The notes beneath the pieces were generated by a model, which saw nothing but the letters and a program-made list of their open reading frames with translations, was not told the origin of the DNA and searched no databases. The position numbers and the translations under genes are program-made. From an uncultured Clostridia bacterium (GTDB lineage Bacteria; Bacillota; Clostridia; Christensenellales; Borkfalkiaceae), in assembly GCA_947624005.1 (NCBI GenBank), contig CANQHV010000006.1:24098-88097 (forward strand): a stretch of DNA of 64,000 nucleotides, read 5' to 3'. Numbering within the stretch: position 1 is the first letter of the stretch; every line of letters begins with the position of its first letter. Of this stretch, positions 1 through 7,227 are shown one piece after another.

Positions 1-180
1 GTCTTTTAAGTATATTTCGGGAAAAATGAGATTATATGTCGATAATTTGCCCGCGGTTATGCGTTCGACTTCGCGCCAATATTCGGCGTCGGAAGTGAAC
101 TGGTCGCAGGCGTTTACAGCCCACGCCGTCATATCGGCGGCGGCGGGGAGAAGAATTTTTGGTATTTGTACTGTATTCAT
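1..180 (-). CDS. DUF1015 family protein (N-terminal 60 residues, cut by window edge)
   Basis: Reading the minus strand from an ATG at 180 gives an open frame that runs off position 1. The visible 60 residues begin MNTVQIPKILLP and contain WAVNACDQFTSDAEYW and LIFPEIYLKD, which I recognise as the conserved N-terminus of DUF1015 proteins, a family of about 400 residues of unknown function that is common in Clostridia. It follows the short CdaR-like frame by 6 nt, so it is probably the last visible member of the cdaA operon. No Shine-Dalgarno sequence is seen before the ATG. Family assignment is fairly sure; function is unknown. Confidence 0.75.
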   Translation of the reverse strand, partial: MNTVQIPKILLPAAADMTAWAVNACDQFTSDAEYWREVERITAGKLSTYNLIFPEIYLKD

Positions 181-186
181 ATGTTT

Positions 187-294
187 TTACAAATTGATAA
201 TTATTACGCAGAAAGCCGCAAGCCCTATGGCGAACAGTTTAAGCGGAATGTTTTTGGTGAATGCGTTTTTAAGGAATTCGGTAAACTTTTTCAT
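187..294 (-). pseudogene. CdaR/YbbR-like N-terminal fragment (35 residues)
   Basis: A 35-codon frame starts at an ATG that overlaps the cdaA stop codon (ATGA) and ends at a TAA. It encodes a short basic leader, MKKFTEFLKNAF, then NIPLKLFAIGLAAFCVIIINL, a single membrane segment. This is how CdaR (YbbR), the usual partner encoded directly after cdaA, begins. Normal CdaR continues for several hundred residues of YbbR repeats outside the membrane, and none are present here before the DUF1015 gene. It is either a decayed cdaR or a genuine one-helix protein that replaced it. The translational coupling to cdaA suggests it is still translated. Confidence 0.55.
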
Positions 295-1130
295 CTCTTT
301 CCCTCCGCGGTTAAATCGGACCAATAATAATCGGACAGCGCGTTTTTAAGGTCGGACGCGTCGGCGTACTTCTTTTTGACCGCGCCGTTTTTGACTATCG
401 AAATTATGCCCGTTTCTTCCGAAACGACTATCGCCGTAACGCTTGCCACGGTGGTTACGCCCAGCGCGGCGCGGTGGCGGCTGCCCATATCCTTGGGGAG
501 TTTTTCGCTTTGCGCAAGCGGCAGAAAGCAACCCGCCGCGTAAATTTTACTGCCCTCGATAATCATAGCGCCGTCGTGCAAAGTAGACTTGGGGTAGAAA
601 ATCGATTCGATAAGCTGCGAGGTAATCTTCGCGTCCACGACCGTGCCGCTTTCGATTATCCCCTCGGGCAGGTTCTCGTTGGAAAGCACGATAAGCGCGC
701 CCACGTCTTTTTTGGACATATTCTGAACGGCGCGCACCGTTTCGTCTATTATCAGTTCTACGCCCGTTACGGTTGCGGACTGCTGTTGTTTGCTCTTTTT
801 TACGTTCGAATCGAGAAGCGAACGCTTTATCTCGGTATGGAACATCGTGAAAACGAGTATCGCCATTAAAATTATGACGATTAAAAGTATCTGCGAGTCC
901 ATATCGGAGAACACGAACGCAAGCCCGAACAAAATTACGAAAAATACGAAAACCGCTATAAAGGTAGGCGCTTTGTTTGTTTTAAGCACCTTGAATACGA
1001 GGTAGAAAAGCACGGCGAGCATCAGAAACTGCAAAACATACGAAACGTATGCCAGAGCCACAGCGTCCGCTCCCTTGCCTTCCAATACCCACATATCGAT
1101 AAAGTTGTCGGCAATTTCTTTGAAAGACAT
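291..1130 (-). CDS. cdaA: Diadenylate cyclase CdaA (DacA)
   Basis: This enzyme condenses two ATP to cyclic di-AMP at the membrane, controlling osmotic and cell-wall homeostasis. The 279-residue protein has three N-terminal membrane helices (about residues 30-50, 55-75, 80-97), a short coiled linker, then the DAC domain with the catalytic DGA motif at 186-188 and the RHR motif at 218-220 (GSRHRAALG). Length and order match CdaA. I place the start at 1130 rather than at an upstream ATG at 1157, because GGGAG lies 6-7 nt before it. A TATAAT sequence at 1161-1166 may be its -10. The usual cdaR and glmM partners are missing; only a 35-residue CdaR-like fragment follows. Confidence 0.95.
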   Translation of the reverse strand: MSFKEIADNFIDMWVLEGKGADAVALAYVSYVLQFLMLAVLFYLVFKVLKTNKAPTFIAVFVFFVILFGLAFVFSDMDSQILLIVIILMAILVFTMFHTEIKRSLLDSNVKKSKQQQSATVTGVELIIDETVRAVQNMSKKDVGALIVLSNENLPEGIIESGTVVDAKITSQLIESIFYPKSTLHDGAMIIEGSKIYAAGCFLPLAQSEKLPKDMGSRHRAALGVTTVASVTAIVVSEETGIISIVKNGAVKKKYADASDLKNALSDYYWSDLTAEGKR

Positions 1131-1226
1131 TTTCTTCTCCCGAGATATTATTTCCAAACTATTATATAATTAATTAACGAAAAAATAAAGCGTTTCGGGG
1201 CGTTTTTGAAAAAGTGCCGCCGAAAT

Positions 1227-2210
1227 TTATTGTCCGCCGCCGAAAAAGATATAATTTTCGCACCCCGAAAGCGCGCTTTGCGGCGTGATTTCGCCGCATT
1301 TTACGCCCGAAGCCGCCGCGTACAGTTTTTCAACGTAAATTTCAAGTTTTTTTCTGCCTATCGCGCGCGCCTGTTCGCGGCTTTTTTTCACGCCGTATTC
1401 TTTCATTTTCAAAAGCGCGGACAGTTCGTAATCGTCGGCTTTCGACTGTAATATCGACAGCAGATTTTTGAAATAATTGAAAAGCCCGTTTATAACCGTA
1501 ATTTCGTCGCCCGCTTTTTTTACGAGGTCGCGGCGTATTTCGCAGAATTTGTCGAAGTCGCGGCGGGCGACGGCGTTGGTCATTTCGTAAATCCTGTAAT
1601 CGGCGTCTTTATAGACGAGTTCGTCAACGTCGGCGCGCGTTAAGGTTTTTTCGGGCGCGTAGTTTATAAGCTTTTCCACCTCTACGCTTACCCGCGCCAT
1701 ATCGTTAAGGCAGTACGCCGCAATGGCGTCGCACGCGGCGGCGTCAGCGGGGTATCCCGCGCGTTTTAGCGTGATATATGCCCACTTTGCCACCGTTTCG
1801 CCGTCGGCGCGGTTGCAATCCACATAAGTAACGCCGCCCCTGCGCTTTAAATCTACGCCCTTTTTCGACTGCGAATTTACAATTAAAAGTACGGACGAGG
1901 CGGGAAAGTCCGCAAACAGCGGCTTTAAAAATTTTTCGTATTCGGACTCGGAGGGGTAAAACTCCGACACTTTCACTATACGCTTTTCGCTCATAAACGG
2001 GAAGCTTTCGAGGGCGGAAACAAGGTCCTGTATCGCGCCGCCTTTAAGCGTTTCGCCGTCGAAAGAGGCGAAGTTGAGTTCGGGCATACTTAAAAAAGCG
2101 TCTTTCACTTGCTTTACGCCGTTTTCGCGGAAATACGCGTCGTCGCCCTCGAAGAGATATACCCCCCTCGCGCCCTCTTTTATATCGTTTTTCAGTTCAA
2201 TATATTTCAT
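1227..2210 (-). CDS. holA: DNA polymerase III delta subunit
   Basis: HolA is the clamp-loader subunit that binds and opens the beta sliding clamp. The 327-residue protein begins with the family pattern of an early GVYLFEGDDAYF segment, followed by the helical middle domain (VEVEKLINYA, DVDELVYKDADYRIYEMTNAV) and the C-terminal collar domain with FNYFKNLLSI. Length is normal (about 330-340). It starts 3 nt after the end of the LysR gene and has only a weak ribosome site, so it is probably translated by coupling within an mnmE-lysR-holA transcript. Identification is confident. Confidence 0.93.
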   Translation of the reverse strand: MKYIELKNDIKEGARGVYLFEGDDAYFRENGVKQVKDAFLSMPELNFASFDGETLKGGAIQDLVSALESFPFMSEKRIVKVSEFYPSESEYEKFLKPLFADFPASSVLLIVNSQSKKGVDLKRRGGVTYVDCNRADGETVAKWAYITLKRAGYPADAAACDAIAAYCLNDMARVSVEVEKLINYAPEKTLTRADVDELVYKDADYRIYEMTNAVARRDFDKFCEIRRDLVKKAGDEITVINGLFNYFKNLLSILQSKADDYELSALLKMKEYGVKKSREQARAIGRKKLEIYVEKLYAAASGVKCGEITPQSALSGCENYIFFGGGQ

Positions 2211-2213
2211 AAT

Positions 2214-3104
2214 TTACCGTCTGTCGTTGAAAAGCGCGAGAAATTCTTTAAGCGCGTAAGATACGGGAACGCTCTTGGGCAGGGCTATGCCCACGCCGCG
2301 GACGGGCAATGCGGGCGAAGTTTTGAGTTCGAACAGCTCGCCCGAAGAAAGCATATCGCCGCAATATTCGCGGGGAACGCACCCTACTCCCATACCCTTT
2401 TGCGCGAGTTTAAGCATAAAGTCCCAATTTGCGACCTCGGCGTCGGGGTTTAAGGCTATGCCGAGATTTTCGGTAAACGCGCTTAACGCCTTTCGCGCGA
2501 CCGTGTTTTCCTCTATCATCAGAAGGGGATATTCCTGCAAATCTTTAAGCGGTATTTCCTTGTCTTTGAGGAACGCGTACTTTTCGCCCGCGACGAAAAT
2601 ATCCGAAAGGTGCGAAACCGCGCCGTAAAATTTTACGTCGTCGTCGTCGAGCGGGAGGTTTACAAAGCCCACGTCGCATTTGCCCTCTTTAAGCTGTGTG
2701 ACCGTTTCGGGCGAGGTCGAGCTTAACAAATCCAGCTTGACCGCGGGGAATTTTTCGTTGTACAGCGCGATTTTGTCCGCGAGGAGATGCGCGAAAATAG
2801 AGTCAGTCGCGCCCACGCGGATAGTGCCTACCGCCGTGGATTTGAGTTCGAGAAGCTTGTTTTCCGCCTCGTCAAGCAGGTTCAGCGCCTCGTCTACCTG
2901 CTTGAAAATAAGCTTGCCGCCCGCCGCCGAAAGCTCCATTCCGCGGTGCGTGCGGTTGAAAAGGGGCGTGCCGAGCTGTCCTTCGAGCTGTTTTATCGCC
3001 TGCGATACCGCGGGTTGCGAAATGTACAGCTCCTGCGCGGCGCGCGTAAGCGAACCGCATTTGGCGACGGTGTGAAATACTCTGTAAAGTTCGAGATTTA
3101 CCAT
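2214..3104 (-). CDS. LysR-family transcriptional regulator
   Basis: A 296-residue protein of typical LysR length. The N-terminal winged HTH is clear (LYRVFHTVAKCGSLTRAAQELYISQPAVSQAIKQLE is its span, residues 5-40), followed by a linker helix and a periplasmic-binding-protein-like effector domain (TIRVGATDSIF, GFVNLPLDDDDV, GVGCVPREYC). It starts with GGAGG 5 nt before the ATG and lies between mnmE (9 nt) and holA (3 nt). That position says nothing about its targets, since LysR genes usually sit divergent from their target. The effector is unknown. Confidence 0.92.
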   Translation of the reverse strand: MVNLELYRVFHTVAKCGSLTRAAQELYISQPAVSQAIKQLEGQLGTPLFNRTHRGMELSAAGGKLIFKQVDEALNLLDEAENKLLELKSTAVGTIRVGATDSIFAHLLADKIALYNEKFPAVKLDLLSSTSPETVTQLKEGKCDVGFVNLPLDDDDVKFYGAVSHLSDIFVAGEKYAFLKDKEIPLKDLQEYPLLMIEENTVARKALSAFTENLGIALNPDAEVANWDFMLKLAQKGMGVGCVPREYCGDMLSSGELFELKTSPALPVRGVGIALPKSVPVSYALKEFLALFNDRR

Positions 3105-3113
3105 TTGTTCCTC

Positions 3114-4412
3114 CTATTTTCCTACGCAGAATTTTGCGAACACTGTGTTTATTATCTCTTCCGAGGCGGTTTCGCCCGTGATTTCGCCGAATTGCGTCCA
3201 CGCCTCTTTAAGGTCGATATATATAAGTTCGGGCGTCGCGCCGCCGTCTATCGAAGCCGCCGCGTCCGAAAGACTGTCCGCCGCGCGGCGGAGAGCGCAA
3301 TAGTGCCGCTCTTCGAGTATATACGCCTTGTCCGAAGCCAACTCGCCCACGCCCTTCGATTTAAGGGCGGCGAAAAGCCCGTCCATACCCTCGCCCGTCA
3401 AAGCCGAAATTTTTACGTCGTACTCGCCCGAGGGCGCGGTTTTGTCGCATTTGTTGAATACCTTTATTACCTCTCCCGAAGTTTCGGGCGCGCAGTAAAC
3501 GCCGTCGTCGGTTACCGAAAGCACGATATCCGCCGACTTCGCCGCCGTCTTCGCGCGGTCTATCCCCGCGCTTTCGATTTCGCCCGCGCGCTCGCGTATG
3601 CCCGCGGTATCGTAAAAGCGGAAAAGCACGCCGTCTATTTCGCGCGCCTCTTCAACCACGTCGCGGGTGGTGCCCGCCTTCGAAGAAACTATCGCCCTGT
3701 CGTAACCCACAATGGCGTTAAGAAGCGAGCTTTTCCCCACGTTCGGCGCGCCGCAGATGGCGACCGAAACGCCCGATTTTATCTTTCTTCCCGTGCCGTA
3801 AGTGCCTGCAAGGCGGGCGCATTCGTCCGAAAGCGAGCATATATCCCGCGATATTTTACCGAAATCAAGCCCGTCGGCGTCCTCTTCGGGGTAGTCGATG
3901 TTCACGGCGAGTTCGGCGAGAACGTCTTTAAGGCGGGCTTGGAGCGCGGCGACTTCCGAATTGAGTTTTCCGAAGTACTGCATACTGCCCGCGCGCAAAA
4001 GCGCGCCCGACTGCGCGTTAATCATATCTATCATACCCTCTGCGGAAGAAAGCGTAAGCTTGCCGTTTAAAAACGCGCGCCGCGAAAATTCGCCCGCCTC
4101 GGCGAAGCGCGCGCCGAGCGACACGGCCTTTTTCAGTACGCCGAGCGCAATCTGTTCGCCGCCGTGGCAGTGTATTTCCACGACGTCCTCGCCCGTGAAA
4201 GAACGCGGAGCCTTGAAGTATACGACGTACCCGAAGTCCGAAAACCCGTCGCAAACAATCCTGCCCGCCCGCATATAGCCGTGTTCGGGCGGCTTGCCCG
4301 CAGTCGGCTCGAACATTTTCCCGACGATTTTCAGCGGGTCGTCCCCGCTTATTCTGACGATTGCGACGCCTCCCCTGCCCGGGGGAGTGGAAATCGCCGC
4401 GATGTTTTCCAT
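3114..4412 (-). CDS. mnmE: tRNA modification GTPase MnmE (TrmE)
   Basis: MnmE works with MnmG to install carboxymethylaminomethyl groups on the wobble uridine (U34) of certain tRNAs, using a formyl-tetrahydrofolate-derived C1 unit. The 432-residue protein has the N-terminal folate-binding domain (MENIAAISTPPGRGGVAIVRISG), a helical domain split by the G domain (P-loop GAPNVGKSSLLN, G3 DTAGIRE, G4 NKCD), and the C-terminal FCVGK, matching the invariant FC(I/V)GK with its catalytic cysteine. AGGAG precedes the start by 5 nt. mnmG is not in the window. The gene heads a minus-strand operon with lysR and holA. Confidence 0.97.
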   Translation of the reverse strand: MENIAAISTPPGRGGVAIVRISGDDPLKIVGKMFEPTAGKPPEHGYMRAGRIVCDGFSDFGYVVYFKAPRSFTGEDVVEIHCHGGEQIALGVLKKAVSLGARFAEAGEFSRRAFLNGKLTLSSAEGMIDMINAQSGALLRAGSMQYFGKLNSEVAALQARLKDVLAELAVNIDYPEEDADGLDFGKISRDICSLSDECARLAGTYGTGRKIKSGVSVAICGAPNVGKSSLLNAIVGYDRAIVSSKAGTTRDVVEEAREIDGVLFRFYDTAGIRERAGEIESAGIDRAKTAAKSADIVLSVTDDGVYCAPETSGEVIKVFNKCDKTAPSGEYDVKISALTGEGMDGLFAALKSKGVGELASDKAYILEERHYCALRRAADSLSDAAASIDGGATPELIYIDLKEAWTQFGEITGETASEEIINTVFAKFCVGK

Positions 4413-4590
4413 ACAATCTCCTTATATATATAAGTTGAATTTATACCTGTTTGCTGAAATTATAACGCCGATTTAAAAAAAAGGCAACGAAAATGCGCGC
4501 ACATACGGGCGCGCGCGCAAAATTTTTTTAAAATAACCCCGCAAAATAAATCTGCAAAATAAACACTTAAAATAACCCCCGCAAAAATAA

Positions 4591-4627
4591 CCCCCGCGCC
4601 CGCGGCAGACAGCCGCGGGCGCGGGGG
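4591..4627 (-). terminator. Intrinsic terminator after the 4656-5567 gene
   Basis: A perfect 16-bp stem (CCCCCGCGCCCGCGGC and its complement) with a 5-nt loop. On the minus strand it is followed by TTATTTTTGC. The surrounding 4490-4590 stretch carries several short repeats of the kind AAATAACCCC(C)GC and no gene. Confidence 0.85.
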
Positions 4628-4655
4628 TTATACATATTAAAAGTCAAAAGCGGGG

Positions 4656-5567
4656 TCAGTGGCTGTCGAAGCCCTCGAAAGGGTCGTCGCTGTTGCCGCC
4701 CGAATTTCCGCCCGAATTTCCGCTTTGATTGCCGTTGTCGGTATTTGCGCCCACGCCGTCGTAGGGGTCGTCCTGCGGCGAACTCTTCGGCGCGCCGTCG
4801 TAGTCGTTGCGGTAAGGGTTGCGGTTATAGGGGTTCTGATTGAAATTCTGCTGTTGCTGCTGTTGATACTGCTGATACATTCTGTAACGTCTTTCCTGCT
4901 CGGCGCGAATGTACTGCTGATAGCTCATTCCCGTATTGTTGCGGACGACGAACACGAGTATGCCGAATATGGGGAACAGCACGCTTGTAATCGAAAACAG
5001 AAAGTATCTGCGCGCGGCGTAAGTCTGGAAGAAGCATACAAGCAAAAACATCTTCATTATCACGAAAACTATGTTTACGTAGCTTAAAATTCCGACTTTG
5101 TTTCCGCTTAAATAGTTGAACACCCACTTTGCCCACGCATATCTTGCGGGAACTACCGAAAGGTCGTAATGGTCGAACATTTCAAGCGTACCGAAAGCCG
5201 TTTCCTGATAGCTGTAAATTTCGGGAGGGTCGAACGAAAGCACTATATTCTGCGCGACGTAGTCGAGAATAAAGCCCGTAAACAGCACGACCTCGAACGA
5301 AGCCACGACTATCGCAAGAATTTTTGTGTTTACGCCGCGGAAACACCTGTTCCTCTGGGAAACGTAGCCCACGTAAAATGTGTTGAAGAACGGCACGAAC
5401 GCCATCCACTTATGGTTGTAACCGTTTTTTACGGCTATGGTGTAAAGCCCGACCGCCTGAAAGATATAGACTATTGCAAAGCAAAGTCCGCCGACGAGCA
5501 ATTCCACCCACATCGTCTTCAGATTGAAGAATATCGACGCATAGCTTATATACTGAAAGAAATCCAT
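4656..5567 (-). CDS. Multi-pass membrane protein with Q-rich, low-complexity tail
   Basis: I do not recognise this 303-residue protein. It has four to five membrane segments (about residues 20-45, 85-107, 160-185, 190-213) followed by a hydrophilic tail. The tail starts with an amphipathic ERRYRMYQQYQQQQQQ stretch, continues as an N/P/Y/R-rich part (NQNPYNRNPYRNDYDG) and ends in G/N/S-rich repeats of GGNSGGNS. The tail resembles the disordered tails of small clostridial membrane proteins. It has a good ribosome site (GAGG, 5 nt) and its own terminator, and lies downstream of truA by 62 nt. Function unknown; a scaffold or envelope role would be a guess. Confidence 0.7.
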   Translation of the reverse strand: MDFFQYISYASIFFNLKTMWVELLVGGLCFAIVYIFQAVGLYTIAVKNGYNHKWMAFVPFFNTFYVGYVSQRNRCFRGVNTKILAIVVASFEVVLFTGFILDYVAQNIVLSFDPPEIYSYQETAFGTLEMFDHYDLSVVPARYAWAKWVFNYLSGNKVGILSYVNIVFVIMKMFLLVCFFQTYAARRYFLFSITSVLFPIFGILVFVVRNNTGMSYQQYIRAEQERRYRMYQQYQQQQQQNFNQNPYNRNPYRNDYDGAPKSSPQDDPYDGVGANTDNGNQSGNSGGNSGGNSDDPFEGFDSH

Positions 5568-5629
5568 AATTACCTCGCGATAACAATTTAATACATTTTG
5601 TTGAAATTTACAGATTTTTTGTGTGAAAA

Positions 5630-6379
5630 TCAGCCGAAAAGATTAATTCCGTAATCGACGTCGTAAAGGAAAAGACCTTGCGGCGGCATCGTCTTGCCCA
5701 CGCACGAGCGGTCGGCGTTTTGTATCGAGCGCGCAACCTTTTCTCTGTCGAGCGCGCCCGCGGCGTACGCAAACACAGTCCCCGCTATCGTGCGCACCAT
5801 ATTATAAAGAAATCCGTTGCCCGTAACGGTTAACGACACGTCGTCGCCCTTTTTTTCAGCCGTCAAAGAATATATCTCGCGGACAGTCGTTTTTACCTGC
5901 GAACCGCTTGCGCAATAAGCCTTGAAATCGTGCTTACCCACAAAAAGTGAGCATATATCCTGCATTTTTTCAATATTCGGCTCGCCTTTAAGCCATACGG
6001 AATATCTGTCTTTCAAGGGGTTGCGGCAAGGCGAAAAATAGGCGCGGTATACATAAGTTTTCCGCTTCGCGCTGCGGTTGCAGTCGAAATTTTCGGGCGC
6101 GGCGGCGGAAGCAAGCACGCTTATGTCGGCGGGGAGATTGCGGTTTATCGCCGCGGCGAGTTTTTCCGCGGGCACCGTGGTTTCGCACGAAAATTGGCAT
6201 ATCTGGCACAGGGCGTGCACGCCCGCGTCCGTTCTGCCGCTCGCGGTCACCGCGCAACGTTCGCCCAAAGCCGCAAAAACCGCCTTTTCAAGCTCTTCCT
6301 GCACCGTGCGCGCGTTCGGCTGAATCTGCCAGCCCGAAAAATCCGAGCCGTCGTAAGCCGTTTTTATAACGTATTTCAT
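5630..6379 (-). CDS. truA: tRNA pseudouridine synthase A
   Basis: TruA converts uridines 38-40 in the tRNA anticodon stem to pseudouridine. The 249-residue protein has the RNA-binding start (YDGSDFSGWQIQPNARTVQEELE) and the catalytic motif GRTDAGVHA with Asp51, followed by FLYNMVRTIAG near the C-terminus. Length is normal. Its ATG overlaps the ecfT stop codon (ATGA), the classical Firmicutes order ecfA-ecfT-truA, so the three are one operon with translational coupling. Confidence 0.96.
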   Translation of the reverse strand: MKYVIKTAYDGSDFSGWQIQPNARTVQEELEKAVFAALGERCAVTASGRTDAGVHALCQICQFSCETTVPAEKLAAAINRNLPADISVLASAAAPENFDCNRSAKRKTYVYRAYFSPCRNPLKDRYSVWLKGEPNIEKMQDICSLFVGKHDFKAYCASGSQVKTTVREIYSLTAEKKGDDVSLTVTGNGFLYNMVRTIAGTVFAYAAGALDREKVARSIQNADRSCVGKTMPPQGLFLYDVDYGINLFG

Positions 6380-7227
6380 CTTAACACCAGATATTCGTAG
6401 TACTGCGGCAGAATACGCGCACCGTAGACGTTGAACAGCACCACTCCCGTAATCAACGCGGCGAACAGCAGAACGCCTATCGCGTCGCGCCAGCCGAAAG
6501 TGAGTTTTTTGTACCGCGTGCGCTTTTTCGCGTAGGCGTAACAGCGCGCGTCCATCGCGTCCGCCAGCTCGTCCGCGCGGCGGAACGCGCTTATAAGAAG
6601 GGGTATAAGAATGGGTACTATTGCGTGTATTCTCTTGAATATATTGCCGCTTTCGAAGTCCGCGCCCCTCGCTTTCTGCGCCGCTATTATGCGGTTTGTT
6701 TCCTCTATAAGCGTGGGAATGAAGCGGAGCGCGATTGACATTACAAGCGCAAGCGCGTGCACGGGAATTTTTATAAGCGTAAGCGGTTTAAGCAGACTTT
6801 CGATGCCGCTGCAAAGGTCTACGGGCGTCGTCGAAAGGGTTAAAACCGTCGAACCCATTACAAGGAAAAACAGCCGCAATGTGAAAAATACGGTAAATAT
6901 TATTCCCTCGCGGTAGATTTTTAAAAATTTCCAGTGCCAAAGAAGGTTTTCCGCCCTTCCGCTATGGAAAAACAGGTTTAAAACCGCGGTGAAAATAAGT
7001 ATGAAAAACACCGCTTTCACAGATTTGAGAACGCGCAGTACGGGAACGCGCGAAAATAACGTCATAAGCGCAAGCGCTATGAAGCAAGCCGCAAGCCCGT
7101 AGAACGTCTTTGCGAGAAACAGCGCGACTATATACGCGACAAGCGCCAGAATTTTGACGCGCGGGTCCATTTTGTGAACGAAAGATTTTACGGGATAGTA
7201 CTGTCCGAAAGCCACGTCGTTAAGCAT
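6376..7227 (-). CDS. ecfT: ECF transporter transmembrane component EcfT
   Basis: EcfT is the membrane scaffold that couples the ATPases to vitamin- or metal-specific S-proteins. The protein has about five membrane helices and the two cytoplasmic coupling motifs of the family in the forms AAQKARGADFES and RRADELADAMDARCY. Starting at the ATG at 7227 it is 283 residues; a GTG at 7236 is in frame, but GGGGG lies 8 nt before the ATG, which I prefer. It overlaps the end of the fused ATPase gene by 8 nt. No S-component gene is nearby, so this is probably a group II module serving several dispersed S-proteins. Confidence 0.93.
   Translation of the reverse strand: MLNDVAFGQYYPVKSFVHKMDPRVKILALVAYIVALFLAKTFYGLAACFIALALMTLFSRVPVLRVLKSVKAVFFILIFTAVLNLFFHSGRAENLLWHWKFLKIYREGIIFTVFFTLRLFFLVMGSTVLTLSTTPVDLCSGIESLLKPLTLIKIPVHALALVMSIALRFIPTLIEETNRIIAAQKARGADFESGNIFKRIHAIVPILIPLLISAFRRADELADAMDARCYAYAKKRTRYKKLTFGWRDAIGVLLFAALITGVVLFNVYGARILPQYYEYLVLR

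Noticed and set aside
2787..4070. Long plus-strand open frames opposite lysR and mnmE, and similar long shadows opposite PFOR and guaB
   Set aside because: They are Arg-rich shadow frames caused by GC-biased codons in real genes; no start signals or recognisable domains.
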